Source: Thalassospira xiamenensis M-5 = DSM 17429
GTDB lineage: Bacteria > Pseudomonadota > Alphaproteobacteria > Rhodospirillales > Thalassospiraceae
Direction: 5' to 3'
Length of the DNA stretch: 64,000 nucleotides
Assembly (NCBI RefSeq): GCF_000300235.2
Contig: NZ_CP004388.1
Coordinates: forward strand, 3,604,001-3,668,000
Below the pieces are notes generated by a model. That model was not told where the DNA came from. It saw only the letters and a list, made by a program, of their open reading frames with translations, and searched no databases. Below are positions 47,340 through 56,120 of this stretch, in pieces (positions within the stretch are counted from its first letter, which is position 1; the number at the start of each line of letters is the position of its first letter). The position numbers and the translations under genes were made by a program.

Positions 47340-47969
47340 ATGGTGCCGGATATCGACACCCTGACGGCGATGATCAGGGCCAGACAGATTGGTGATCGAC
47401 GCCTCCTTGTCGCGATCGCCGGAGCACCAGCCTCGGGCAAGTCAACCTTGTCCGACCGGCTTCATCACCATCTGGGGGGTGATGAAGCCGGGGCTGTTGT
47501 CGTGCCGATGGATGGCTATCATTTCGATGATGCCATCCTTTCTGCGCGGGGATTGCTGCCGCGTAAAGGTGCGCCGGAAACGTTTGATACCGGCGGCTTC
47601 AAACGCACGCTTGAAGCGATCCGTACCGATGATGACGATGTTTATGTCCCGGTATTCGACCGCCATCTGGAACTGTCACGCGGATCGGCCCGATGCGTTT
47701 CACGAAGCCATCGCATTGTGCTGGTCGAAGGCAATTATCTGTTGCTCAACCAGTCGCCGTGGGATCAGTTGGCAAGCCTGTTCGACCTGACCCTGTTCAT
47801 CGACACACCGCTTGCGGTTTTGGAAAAGCGTCTTGCTCAGCGGTGGCTTGACCACGGACATGACCAGCCTTCAGCGCGGCAGAAAGCATTGGATAATGAT
47901 ATCCCCAATGCCAGAACTGTTGCCGAGTACAGCAAGTTCGGCACAGCCATTATTATAAATAACGCCTGA
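47340..47969 (+). CDS. frcK: FrcK-type kinase of the fructose ABC operon
   Basis: A 209-residue P-loop kinase of the uridine kinase/pantothenate kinase-like group. Walker A is AIAGAPASGKSTLSDRL near residue 25; VVPMDGYHFDDAIL and FDRHLELSRG follow as in the family. The order frcBCA-frcK is that of Sinorhizobium, where FrcK is encoded with the transporter, although its phosphate acceptor is not well established. It starts 4 bases after frcA. The ATG lies within GAATTCATGG, with a weak ribosome site that fits coupled translation. Confidence 0.82.
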   Translation: MVPDIDTLTAMIRARQIGDRRLLVAIAGAPASGKSTLSDRLHHHLGGDEAGAVVVPMDGYHFDDAILSARGLLPRKGAPETFDTGGFKRTLEAIRTDDDDVYVPVFDRHLELSRGSARCVSRSHRIVLVEGNYLLLNQSPWDQLASLFDLTLFIDTPLAVLEKRLAQRWLDHGHDQPSARQKALDNDIPNARTVAEYSKFGTAIIINNA

Positions 47970-47983
47970 TAGGATGGTTTGAA

Positions 47984-48787
47984 TTACCGTTCTTTTCGCA
48001 ACACCAGCGTATAGCACATCGGGATCTGGACTTTCCTGTCTTCATAGATATCAAATTCAGTTTCCCGATTTGAATGCGGATATTCGTTAAAACGTTCCAG
48101 TTTTAATCCGGCCGCGACAGCCGCAGACACGATTTCGCCCATCGTATGGCTAAACCACCATGAAACCGGCCCCTGCCCACCATCAGATCCGTCATACGTT
48201 ATGGTATCTTCGTTTGCGTGTGGCCCACGGTCAAAATATGATTGAGACGGTGAAAACGGATCGGCAGAAGTCGGATCAAACATTTCAAGAAACGGGTGGG
48301 TTTCATAGATAACGAGCACCCCATCCCGAGCCAGCAGCCCTGAGACGGCATCGAAGAAACGTTTCAAATCCGGCATCCAGTTCAGAACACCAATGGTAAT
48401 CAAACCAAGGTCAAAATCGCCCGGCGTGTCTTGCGGCAATTCGTAAATATCAGCACAGAGAAAATCACATTTCCGTCCCGATAGATGCGCCAGCTTCCGG
48501 GCTTGCGCGAGAAATGCATCGGATTGATCAATCCCAAGCACAGTTTTTGCTCCCATGGCCGACAAGGACAGCACTTCGCGACCGTTATTGCAGCACACCT
48601 GCACGACGCGTTTTCCCACGACACCGACATCCTCCAACGTTTCCCGCAAGGTTTCGTCAAACGTCGAGAAATCGGCTTTCGCAACCTCGGCCAAAAGTCG
48701 TTGCCAGGTTTCACCGGCTTCATGCAATGGTGCAGAGGCATCCCATGCGGCACGGTTGGCCGATGTGTATTTTTTGTTCTCGTCCAT
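47984..48787 (-). CDS. Class I SAM-dependent methyltransferase
   Basis: A 267-residue methyltransferase. VVQVCCNNGREVLSLSAMGA near residue 70 is motif I, followed by VLGIDQSDAFLAQARKLA. The central FDLGLITIGVLNWMPDL and VLVIYETHPFLEMFDP match a family of small-molecule methyltransferases; the substrate is unknown. The start is set at ATG 48787 (MDENKKYTSANRAAWD), which begins the domain; the frame to 48838 adds a hydrophobic stretch without support. It is convergent with frcK, 15 bases apart, so no separate terminator is visible there. Confidence 0.82.
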   Translation of the reverse strand: MDENKKYTSANRAAWDASAPLHEAGETWQRLLAEVAKADFSTFDETLRETLEDVGVVGKRVVQVCCNNGREVLSLSAMGAKTVLGIDQSDAFLAQARKLAHLSGRKCDFLCADIYELPQDTPGDFDLGLITIGVLNWMPDLKRFFDAVSGLLARDGVLVIYETHPFLEMFDPTSADPFSPSQSYFDRGPHANEDTITYDGSDGGQGPVSWWFSHTMGEIVSAAVAAGLKLERFNEYPHSNRETEFDIYEDRKVQIPMCYTLVLRKER

Positions 48788-48869
48788 GGCCCGCCCCACC
48801 AATATCATAAGTTGTAGCACTTCAACAATCACAACCAATACAGCGGACTGTCAAACGAACAATGCAGGA

Positions 48870-49739
48870 TCACACGGATTTAATTGCCGGATTGCCAATC
48901 AGCACATCAGACACCCATTCGGCAACAACCCGCACACGCGGCACATGGCGCATGTCCTGATGGATCAGGAGCCAGATTTCGCGTCCCTCCGGCTCGATAT
49001 CGGGTTTGCGCGTCAGCCCCGCGAGGCGATCTCCCAAACATCTTGGCAACAGGGCAAAGGCATTGGCCGAACATGCCATCGTCGCCATGATGGATCCGCG
49101 ATTGGAACGGCTGATGGTGTGGCGATTGGGGAAATGGCGGTTGAGCCATATCTGTTCGGGCTTGTCGGCAAATGCGTCGTCAAGATCGACCCACGGTGCA
49201 TCGGTCGGGTCATCCATCCCGGCGGGACCATAAATACCGTATTCCATCACACCGATTTTCCGGATGTGAAATGCCCCGGTTTGTGGCCTGGCAAGGCGTA
49301 GCGCAATATCGGTTTCACGTTGCGGCAGGCTTAGATTGCGGTTGCCGCCAATCAGTTCGACGCAAAGGGATGGATGGTTTGATGTCAGTTCCCCCAGACG
49401 CGGGGCAATGCAGTTTTCAAAAATCACATCCACCCCGGCAACGCGAACAACACCCGATATTTCCGGACGGGCTACCTTTTCCGACAGAGTGCCATTTGCT
49501 TCGAGCAAGGTACTGACTTCGGCCTCCATCGCCCTTGCGGTTTTCAGAAGGCTTTGTGCGCGCAATGTCGGGCGCATCTGGCCATCCCGACGCAGCAGGA
49601 CAGGAAAGCCGGTGGCTTCTTCAAGGCGGGCAATACGGCGCGCAATCGTCGTCTGGTTGACGCCAAGTTCACGCGCGGCCGCACTCATGGTATTTGCGCG
49701 GCAAACGACGGCGAATGTCCGCAAGGCTTCCCAATCCAT
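48870..49739 (-). CDS. LysR family transcriptional regulator
   Basis: A 289-residue LysR protein. The HTH is at residues 2-60 (LRTFAVVCRANTMSAAARELGV, then NQTTIARRIARLEEATGFPV). The effector domain is of the LysR substrate-binding type, and RETDIALRLARPQTGAFHIRK is typical of the CrgA-like branch. It is divergent from the isochorismatase gene with 123 bases between the starts, where several CTGCA half-sites occur. It probably controls that gene and itself. Confidence 0.88.
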   Translation of the reverse strand: MDWEALRTFAVVCRANTMSAAARELGVNQTTIARRIARLEEATGFPVLLRRDGQMRPTLRAQSLLKTARAMEAEVSTLLEANGTLSEKVARPEISGVVRVAGVDVIFENCIAPRLGELTSNHPSLCVELIGGNRNLSLPQRETDIALRLARPQTGAFHIRKIGVMEYGIYGPAGMDDPTDAPWVDLDDAFADKPEQIWLNRHFPNRHTISRSNRGSIMATMACSANAFALLPRCLGDRLAGLTRKPDIEPEGREIWLLIHQDMRHVPRVRVVAEWVSDVLIGNPAIKSV

Positions 49740-49761
49740 GGATCATCAACCGGTTATAATT

Positions 49762-49819
49762 TCTGCATATACGCAGATCATATCTGCAAATTGACGGATT
49801 TAAACTGCAAACATGCAGA
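49762..49819. promoter_or_regulatory. Cluster of CTGCA/TGCAG half-sites, candidate LysR binding region
   Basis: TCTGC-ATATAC-GCAGA (49762-49777), a lone TCTGCA (49783-49788) and CTGCA-AACA-TGCAG (49805-49818) lie between the divergent LysR and isochorismatase starts. Paired sites of this kind suit a LysR tetramer. Confidence 0.5.
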
Positions 49820-49862
49820 TACATGATCAGGCCATTCAAATGACTTTGAAAGGACAGCCACC

Positions 49863-50456
49863 ATGAGTGCACAATCCATCTTTGAAATTCTTGGCGTTGA
49901 ACTTCCGACCGGATCGGCGCGGGATGCTGCATTGATCGTGATCGATGCCCAGGAAGAATATCGCAGTGGCAGGTTGAAGCTATCAGGGCTTGAACCTGCA
50001 CTGGACAATGTGGCCCGCCTGATCGCCCATTGGCGCGCGCAGAACGGCACCTTGATCCATATCCAGCATCACGGACAGGGTCTGTTTGATCCCGAAGGTC
50101 CGTATGCCAAGATCATGGACGAAGTCGCCCCGCGCGACGGCGAGCCGGTTCTGACAAAGAATGTACCCAATGCCTTTGGCGGGACTAATCTGCGCGACCT
50201 GATTGATCAGGCCGGATTGAAACATGTGGTGCTGGCCGGTTTCATGACACATGTCTGCGTGTCGACCACCGCACGTTCCGCCAACGAACAGGGATTGCAG
50301 GTCACCATCGCGGGGGATGCGGCCACCACACGCGACCTGCCCGCAACATCCGACCACGCTACTATCCCGGCCAAGGAATTGCACCGCGCCGAACTGGCCA
50401 TTCTGGCCGATGCGTTTGCCAAGGTTGTGACGACCGGGGATGTTCTAAAAGCTTGA
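49863..50456 (+). CDS. Isochorismatase family cysteine hydrolase
   Basis: A 197-residue isochorismatase-fold protein. The catalytic triad fits Asp in IVIDAQEEY (near residue 25), Lys in VLTKNVPNAF (near 98) and Cys in TCVxxT-like HVCVSTTARSANEQG (near 136). Members hydrolyse isochorismate, nicotinamide, N-carbamoyl compounds or other amides; the substrate is not readable, and no siderophore genes are nearby. ATG at 49863 follows AAAGGACAGCCACC. Divergent LysR control is likely. A perfect 14-bp terminator follows. Confidence 0.9.
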   Translation: MSAQSIFEILGVELPTGSARDAALIVIDAQEEYRSGRLKLSGLEPALDNVARLIAHWRAQNGTLIHIQHHGQGLFDPEGPYAKIMDEVAPRDGEPVLTKNVPNAFGGTNLRDLIDQAGLKHVVLAGFMTHVCVSTTARSANEQGLQVTIAGDAATTRDLPATSDHATIPAKELHRAELAILADAFAKVVTTGDVLKA

Positions 50457-50466
50457 TTGTAAATGC

Positions 50467-50499
50467 AAAACACCCCGCAGGATTGCTGCGGGGTGTTTT
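50467..50499. terminator. Bidirectional terminator between the isochorismatase gene and phaB
   Basis: AAAACACCCCGCAG (50467-50480) pairs perfectly with CTGCGGGGTGTTTT (50486-50499) over 5 bases. A-rich and T-rich flanks make it work in both directions for the convergent genes. Confidence 0.93.
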
Positions 50500-50525
50500 G
50501 ATGAGTGTGAGCGCAATCAGTACGA

Positions 50526-51248
50526 TCAGAACATATGCTGTCCGCCATTGAGCGACAGACAGGAACCGGTGATGAAGCCGGAATTCGGGCCACACAGGAA
50601 CAGAACGGCCTGTGCGATTTCCTCGGCCTCGCCAAGACGACCAACCGGGATTTTGGCGATGATGCCTTCCAGAACCTTTTCCGGAACGGCGGCGACCATG
50701 TCAGTATTGATATAGCCTGGCGCGATGGTATTGACCGTCACACCCTTGCGCGCGACTTCCTGTGCCAGTGCCTTGGTAAAACCATGCACCCCAGCCTTGG
50801 CGGCGGAATAGTTGGTCTGGCCGAGCTGACCGGCCTGACCATTGATCGACGAGATATTGACGACCCGCCCGAACCCGCGTTCGCGCATGCCTTCAAGCAC
50901 CGGCTTGGTCATATAGAACAGCGCGCTTAAATTCGTTTCGATCACCGATTGCCAATGGTCAACCGACATCTTGTGCATGAAGCCATCACGGGTAATCCCC
51001 GCGTTATTGACCAGAATATCAACCGGCCCGACTTCGGATTCCACCTGTCGAATGCCATCCGCACAGGCATCGGCATCGGCAACACTCCATTTGAAGGTCG
51101 CAATGCCGGTTTCTTCGGTGAAAGCGCGGGCAGCGTCATCATTGCCTGCATAGTTTGCAACAACCGTATGGCCCGCTTCCTTGAGCGCCAGGCTGATCGC
51201 CTTGCCAATTCCGCGTGTGCCACCGGTTACCAGTGCCGTTTTTGTCAT
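50526..51248 (-). CDS. phaB: Acetoacetyl-CoA reductase
   Basis: A 240-residue short-chain dehydrogenase that reduces acetoacetyl-CoA to (R)-3-hydroxybutyryl-CoA, the monomer for PHB. The NADPH motif is VTGGTRGIGKAISLAL (residues 7-22). The catalytic set is Ser in NISSINGQAGQLGQTNYSAA, with Tyr and Lys in the NYSAAKAG part. The GQAGQxGQTNYSAAKAG segment separates PhaB from FabG. GGGAGGCGACC precedes the ATG. phaA lies upstream on the same strand, with a terminator-like hairpin in the 250-base gap, so phaB probably has its own promoter. Confidence 0.93.
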   Translation of the reverse strand: MTKTALVTGGTRGIGKAISLALKEAGHTVVANYAGNDDAARAFTEETGIATFKWSVADADACADGIRQVESEVGPVDILVNNAGITRDGFMHKMSVDHWQSVIETNLSALFYMTKPVLEGMRERGFGRVVNISSINGQAGQLGQTNYSAAKAGVHGFTKALAQEVARKGVTVNTIAPGYINTDMVAAVPEKVLEGIIAKIPVGRLGEAEEIAQAVLFLCGPNSGFITGSCLSLNGGQHMF

Positions 51249-51430
51249 GGTCGCCTCCCTAAACTTCAGTCATCCAATTCATGTATCGGTATCCCGTAGT
51301 TTGCCCTTCTACGATATGCGAAATTTTAATCCGCAAAACCAATTATAAACGTAACTTTATTTCCCATCCATGATTCATGTCACGTAAAATGCGTAAACTC
51401 TGGTCGAATTTCATCTGCGCCCGAGGGGAT

Positions 51431-51465
51431 AAACAAACAGGGCAGCCCCCAAAGGAGGCCGCCCT
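51431..51465 (-). terminator. Likely terminator of phaA
   Basis: AGGGCAGCC (51439-51447) pairs with GGCCGCCCT (51457-51465, one mismatch); on the minus strand GTTTGTTT follows. It is about 35 bases after the phaA stop. Confidence 0.7.
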
Positions 51466-51498
51466 GCACGTTTCATCCAATCAGATGGTTCGAAGCAA

Positions 51499-52671
51499 TC
51501 AGCGTTCGACGCACAGTGCGACCCCCATGCCGCCGCCAATGCACAATGTCGCAAGGCCCTTTTTGGCATCGCGTTTCTGCATTTCGTACAGCAGGGTGGT
51601 AAAGACACGTGCGCCCGATGCGCCAATCGGATGGCCAAGGGCAATGGCCCCGCCATTGACGTTAACCTTGTCGGTATCCCAGCCCATGTCACGGTTCACC
51701 GCAATTGCCTGTGCGGCAAAGGCTTCGTTGGCTTCGATCAGGTCAAGATCACCAACCGACCAACCGGCTTTTTCAAGTGCCTTGCGCGATGCCGGGATCG
51801 GGCCGGAGCCCATAACAGCCGGATCAACCCCGGCGGTCGCCCAGCTTTTGATCGTAGCAAGCGGGGTCAGGCCGCGTTTAGCGGCCTCGTCAGCCGACAT
51901 GACAATCAGGGCAGCGGCCCCGTCATTGATGCCCGATGCGTTACCGGCGGTTACCGTGCCTTCCTTATCAAAGGCCGGGCGTAGTTTCGCCATGCCTTCG
52001 AGGCTGGCACCATGACGCGGATATTCATCGGCATCAAAGACCACATCGCCCTTGCGCGAGGAAAGGGTAACAGGGGCGATTTCATCATTGAAGCGGCCGG
52101 ATTTCTGGGCGGCTTCGGCCTTGTTTTGTGACGCGGTCGCGAAGGCATCCTGTTCTTCGCGGGTGATCTGCCATTTAGTGGCAATGTTTTCCGCGGTGTT
52201 GCCCATGTGATAGCCATTGAAAGCGCACCACAGGCCATCCTTGATCATGCTGTCGATGAATTTGACATCACCCATCTTGTGACCGGCACGCAGATTGGCA
52301 ACGTGCGGCGACATGGACATGTTTTCCTGACCACCGGCAACGACGATTTTGGCGTCACCCGCCATGATCTGCTGGGCGGCAAGGGCAACGGTGCGAAGGC
52401 CCGATCCACAGACCTGATTGATGACAAAGGCGGTGGCACTATCGGGGATACCCGCCGCGATGGCCGCCTGGCGTGCCGGATTCTGTCCGGCTCCGCCGGT
52501 CAGAACCTGACCGAAAATAACCTCGTTTACGGCATCCGCCTCGACACCGGAACGTTCCAGAGCCGCCTTGATGGCAACAGCGCCAAGCTCGTGTGCTGGG
52601 GTATTGGCCAGCGAACCGCTAAAAGCGCCGATCGGTGTGCGCGCGGCACCCACAATTACGACGTCTGTCAT
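51499..52671 (-). CDS. phaA: Acetyl-CoA C-acetyltransferase (beta-ketothiolase)
   Basis: A 390-residue thiolase that condenses two acetyl-CoA to acetoacetyl-CoA for PHB synthesis. The acyl-accepting nucleophile is Cys88 in [11 protein letters not shown]; the other active residues are His in [16 protein letters not shown] (near 346) and Cys377 in [10 protein letters not shown]. Length and termini ([17 protein letters not shown] at the start) match PhaA. It is upstream of phaB on the same strand, separated by about 250 bases and a hairpin. Confidence 0.95.
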   Translation of the reverse strand: MTDVVIVGAARTPIGAFSGSLANTPAHELGAVAIKAALERSGVEADAVNEVIFGQVLTGGAGQNPARQAAIAAGIPDSATAFVINQVCGSGLRTVALAAQQIMAGDAKIVVAGGQENMSMSPHVANLRAGHKMGDVKFIDSMIKDGLWCAFNGYHMGNTAENIATKWQITREEQDAFATASQNKAEAAQKSGRFNDEIAPVTLSSRKGDVVFDADEYPRHGASLEGMAKLRPAFDKEGTVTAGNASGINDGAAALIVMSADEAAKRGLTPLATIKSWATAGVDPAVMGSGPIPASRKALEKAGWSVGDLDLIEANEAFAAQAIAVNRDMGWDTDKVNVNGGAIALGHPIGASGARVFTTLLYEMQKRDAKKGLATLCIGGGMGVALCVER

Positions 52672-52979
52672 GAAACCCTCCGATTATATCTTGAATACGT
52701 TTTTCCCCGGACCTTTACGATCCTGCTGATCGGACCTGCAATCCACCTACGATCTTATCGCGACGCAACAAAAAGCCAAGCATTGATACGCACCACTTTC
52801 GGACAGTCATCTTCAGCCATTCCGACCAAGGCCAAATATCGGCATATCCGATGCTGTTGCAGACCCTGTATTTAAGAGTGTGTGCTTATTGCCCGAAGTT
52901 CGCAAGGGCGCGGCGGCAATTGTGATAAACTGAAGGGCCGGGTACGCCATAACGCCCCGGTCCTATATCGATTAGCCTG
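52672..52979. other. Intergenic region upstream of phaA
   Basis: About 308 bases between phaA and the DUF411 gene. It should contain the phaA promoter. A small palindrome ATCGG-CATAT-CCGAT is at 52838-52852 and an imperfect GC-rich stem lies just after the DUF411 stop. No ORF is supported. Confidence 0.5.
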
Positions 52980-53447
52980 TTATCTCAGCTCATAGATTTC
53001 GGTTTTGCCGTCGACAAGACTGTAAATTTCGAACGGGGCTTCCTTGATCCCGCCCATACCAGGCGAGCCCATTGGCATTCCCGGTAAGGTGATTGCAGAA
53101 ATCGCCGGACGTTCTTCAAGCATCCTTAAAATGGTTTCGACCGGCACATGGCCGCTTATGGCATAGCCATCAATCATGGTCAGGTGACATCCCTGCAGGT
53201 CTTCGGGAATACCGGCCATAATGGCCAGCGAAGCAACATTTTCGTCTTCGGTGATTGTAACATCAAATCCGTGCTGCCGAAGGTAATCCCCATGCATTGT
53301 GCAGCAACCGCAATTCGGGTTTTTGATGATCCTGGCTTCGATACCCGCCGCATTGGCCGTAAATGACGGCAAGATAACAGCCGCCGTGACGGCAAAGGCA
53401 ACCGCACTCAAGGTACGGGCGATTTGGCTTTTCATGGTTTTAAGCAT
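52980..53447 (-). CDS. DUF411 metal-binding exported protein
   Basis: A 155-residue protein with a signal peptide (ending near FTANA) and a DUF411 domain. NPNCGCCTMHGDYLRQHGF gives the CxCC-type metal-binding loop, and the C-terminal ITLPGMPMGSPGMGG is a methionine-rich motif that can bind copper(I). DUF411 proteins are found in copper and silver resistance loci; the exact role, probably periplasmic copper binding, is not settled. GAGGATAATCACG before ATG at 53447 decides the start. It is 21 bases downstream of the multicopper oxidase gene, so they form an operon. Confidence 0.9.
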   Translation of the reverse strand: MLKTMKSQIARTLSAVAFAVTAAVILPSFTANAAGIEARIIKNPNCGCCTMHGDYLRQHGFDVTITEDENVASLAIMAGIPEDLQGCHLTMIDGYAISGHVPVETILRMLEERPAISAITLPGMPMGSPGMGGIKEAPFEIYSLVDGKTEIYELR

Positions 53448-53468
53448 CGTGATTATCCTCAAAGGTGA

Positions 53469-55010
53469 TCAAAGAACACGGATGATGCCGGACATGCCGC
53501 CGACCTTGTGTTCGAGAATGTGACAATGGATCAGCCAGTCACCGGGATTATCGGCGAAAAAGGCAATATCGACCCGCTCGCCCGGCTTGATCAGTACGGT
53601 ATCAAGCCACGGCTGGTGGTTGACGGGTGCATCGTTGCGGGCAAGCAAGCGGAAAGCATGGCCATGCAAATGGATCGGATGAAGCCATGCCGTCGCATTC
53701 ATCAACGTCAGACGGCAGCTTTGCCCGCGCTCAAGTGTCACAAGTGGCCCATCCCCATCGCGGTCGGGATCACGCCCGTTAACTGCCCAGACATTGCCCG
53801 AACCAAACATGGAGCGCATCATGTTTCCCATACCCCCCGTCCCAGCCATCCCCGGCGAACCCGAGGCATCCATTCCCATGCGGCTCAGCATTTCCGGCGT
53901 GATATGGCCCGATTGCGTCATCTGTTGCAGGACCATATCGCCCATCATGCCGCCGCTATAGACCAGATCATGCCGGGTTGCCTGATCCAGATCAGGTTCG
54001 GGCACAGGATTGGGTTTTAACGCCATATCCCAGTCAGCTACCCCGTCACGCACGGCTTCGCCGGAAACAGCAAGGCTGGCGATCCTGTTTTCCATCCCGT
54101 CATAGAAGCGATCCATTACGGTAAACAACGTTTTGCCTTTCACCGGGATATCGATCACCAGATCAAGTCGCATCCCCGGCCCCAGCAAAAGCAGCGGCGC
54201 GTCATCCCGATGCGGTGTGACCGGATGCCCGTCCATGGCAATCACCGTCGGGACAAGGTCATCAAAGTCGAGGGCAAAGATACGCCCATTCGCCGCATTT
54301 AAAAGGCGCAGACGGATACGCTCGCCCGGCCGCACGGCCACCTCCCCGGGTGCCAGACCATTGACCGTCACCACATTGCCGATCCGCCCGGCATGACTGA
54401 CATCATGCATGGCATTAAACCCGTCATCGATCATGGCAGTATCGCCAAGTCGCCAGTCATCAAGCATCCAGACCAGTTCGCGATCCACGCGCAACGGATC
54501 GGCTTCCTCGACAATCAGGGGGCCGTAAAGGCCACGCCCCAGTTGTTCGGTCGTGTTTGCATGCGGGTGGTACCAGTAGGTTCCCGCATCGGGCAGATCA
54601 AAGACATAATCAAAACTGCCCCCCGGCTTGACCGCATCCTGCGTCACACCGGGCACACCATCCATGGCATTGGGAATACGAAGCCCGTGCCAGTGAATGG
54701 TCGTTTCCTGCGGCAGGGTATTTTCCAGCCGGGCGCGCAGACGCTGCCCCTGCCGGATGCGAATTTCCGGGCCGGGAACCATGCCGTTATAGGCCCAGAC
54801 ATCGGTCTGAATGGCCGGGTTCGAAACAAGACTGGCGCGCGCAGCACCGGGACGCAAAAGCATATCGACGATATCGGGTGCAGGCGTTTCGCCCGCACGG
54901 GCAATAGCAGACCAAAGAGGCAGGCCACCCGTTGCAACAGCCCCGATGACAGTCGCCCCGCCCAGCAGGAAACCCCGCCGGGTGGAACAAAAGGAAGATT
55001 TGAAAGTCAT
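53469..55010 (-). CDS. Multicopper oxidase (CueO/CopA-like)
   Basis: A 513-residue periplasmic multicopper oxidase. A Tat signal (STRRGFLLGGATV, residues 9-21) exports it folded. All four copper motifs are present: HWHGLRIP, YHPHANTTEQLGRG, HPIHLHGHAF and HCHILEHKVGGM; the last also gives the type 1 copper ligands. A Met/Gly-rich insert (GMDASGSPGMAGTGGMGNMM) precedes the last domain, like the cuprous-ion-binding insert of CueO. It likely oxidises toxic Cu(I) to Cu(II). ATG at 55010 begins the Tat signal; the open frame to 55082 is not used. Confidence 0.92.
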   Translation of the reverse strand: MTFKSSFCSTRRGFLLGGATVIGAVATGGLPLWSAIARAGETPAPDIVDMLLRPGAARASLVSNPAIQTDVWAYNGMVPGPEIRIRQGQRLRARLENTLPQETTIHWHGLRIPNAMDGVPGVTQDAVKPGGSFDYVFDLPDAGTYWYHPHANTTEQLGRGLYGPLIVEEADPLRVDRELVWMLDDWRLGDTAMIDDGFNAMHDVSHAGRIGNVVTVNGLAPGEVAVRPGERIRLRLLNAANGRIFALDFDDLVPTVIAMDGHPVTPHRDDAPLLLLGPGMRLDLVIDIPVKGKTLFTVMDRFYDGMENRIASLAVSGEAVRDGVADWDMALKPNPVPEPDLDQATRHDLVYSGGMMGDMVLQQMTQSGHITPEMLSRMGMDASGSPGMAGTGGMGNMMRSMFGSGNVWAVNGRDPDRDGDGPLVTLERGQSCRLTLMNATAWLHPIHLHGHAFRLLARNDAPVNHQPWLDTVLIKPGERVDIAFFADNPGDWLIHCHILEHKVGGMSGIIRVL

Positions 55011-55131
55011 CCGACAATCTTTCCTGAATTGGTTTATTGACTGCCGACCTGCCCGGATATCGGGCATGGCACGACAACACAACTCAACACATCACAACAT
55101 CCTTGGCGGTCCATCAGGCCCCCAAGGGAAA

Positions 55132-55500
55132 TCAGGTAAAATATCGGGGAGGCAACGGGTCTGGCACATGCGACAGGCCGGTTGCCCGATCAATGGCCGG
55201 TAAAACCATCCGGAAGCCAGCAGGCATCGCCATATTTTCAAACCCGGCAAGGTCGGGCATGACAACGATGGTACACAGGAAATGACAGGACGCAATCGCC
55301 GCCGTCATATCCGTACAATCATCACAGCGAATGGCATCGCGCATTTGGGCATCATGCAGGGGCGCACTATTGTTTACGGCAACAGAGATGCTGCGATAGG
55401 TGCCGGAACCGTCCCCCACCATATCGCCCGCACGCAAGACCGCGCTGCTGGCAAATACCAGCAGGGAGAGGGTCATTATAATGCGCAAAATGTTTTTCAT
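55132..55500 (-). CDS. Small exported Cys-rich protein of the copper locus
   Basis: A 122-residue protein with a signal peptide (residues 1-23) and a central cysteine group (CDDCTDMTAAIASCHFLC), then a C-terminus ending LPPRYFT. I do not recognise it firmly. Size, CxxC/CHxxC content and place upstream of a multicopper oxidase resemble DUF2946-like proteins of copper operons. The metal role is inferred. It starts at ATG 55500; a longer TTG start that overlaps the Lrp gene is possible but lacks a signal peptide at its front. The gap to the oxidase gene is 121 bases. Confidence 0.65.
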   Translation of the reverse strand: MKNILRIIMTLSLLVFASSAVLRAGDMVGDGSGTYRSISVAVNNSAPLHDAQMRDAIRCDDCTDMTAAIASCHFLCTIVVMPDLAGFENMAMPAGFRMVLPAIDRATGLSHVPDPLPPRYFT

Positions 55501-55547
55501 GGTGATCAAGCTGTAGCTGTCTGATTGCCGCACGTCCATGACTTTGA

Positions 55548-56018
55548 TCAAAGCGCGATGGTTACTTCGTCCTTAAGGACCTCGGTTACGATATAGGTGC
55601 GGTACCAGACGATGTTGTCGTCCGCGTCAAACAGGGTTTCGCATAGGGCGGTATATTCCGCCATGTCGCGCATATGCAGGACCAGAACACCGGTGACCTC
55701 GCCAGTGACAAGGTAGCATTGCCGAACGGCTTCAAGGGTGTGGACTTTTTTGATGAAGTCCTGCCGGTAGCGGTTGCCGTGGCGATGAAATTCCAGATTG
55801 ATCACCGCAGTTAATGGCCGCCCGACCAGCGCGGGATCAATCACCGCCACGGTTTTGCGAATGACGCCAGCCTCGCGCATCTTGGCAACACGGCGCAAGC
55901 AGGCCGATGGTGACAGGCCAACATGATCGGCAAGCGTTGCATTCGCGATATCCGCGTTGTTCTGCAATATCCCAAGTATTTTGGTATCGATACGGTCAAG
56001 ATCGGCCAATATCTGCAA
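55548..56018 (-). CDS. Lrp/AsnC family transcriptional regulator
   Basis: A 156-residue regulator. The N-terminal HTH reads DLDRIDTKILGILQNNADI, then LADHVGLSPSACLRRVAKMR; the C-terminal RAM domain, for ligand binding and oligomerisation, follows from about residue 65. It is divergent from a gate-domain membrane protein gene 102 bases away, which is its most likely target; Lrp proteins often control adjacent transporters in response to amino acids. No ATG is available near the front: the frame opens with TTG at 56018, and a second TTG at 56009 is better spaced from the GGAG. Confidence 0.88.
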   Translation of the reverse strand: MQILADLDRIDTKILGILQNNADIANATLADHVGLSPSACLRRVAKMREAGVIRKTVAVIDPALVGRPLTAVINLEFHRHGNRYRQDFIKKVHTLEAVRQCYLVTGEVTGVLVLHMRDMAEYTALCETLFDADDNIVWYRTYIVTEVLKDEVTIAL

Positions 56019-56050
56019 CTCCGAAGCGCAGTATGATAAAAGTACGCTTT

Positions 56051-56089
56051 ATTATTGCACGGAAACACGTGATTTCGCCGCACAATAAT
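56051..56089. promoter_or_regulatory. Paired ATTATTG / CAATAAT motifs, possible Lrp site
   Basis: ATTATTG (56051-56057) and CAATAAT (56083-56089) are inverted copies 25 bases apart in the AT-rich divergent region between the Lrp gene and the membrane protein gene. Low-specificity evidence. Confidence 0.25.
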
Positions 56090-56120
56090 ATATCGACTGT
56101 GCGAGGATGCGCATCGTTAA

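Noticed and set aside
55501-55551. TTG start of the small Cys-rich protein overlapping the Lrp stop
   Set aside because: It would place 17 polar residues before the signal peptide; ATG at 55500 gives a normal export signal.
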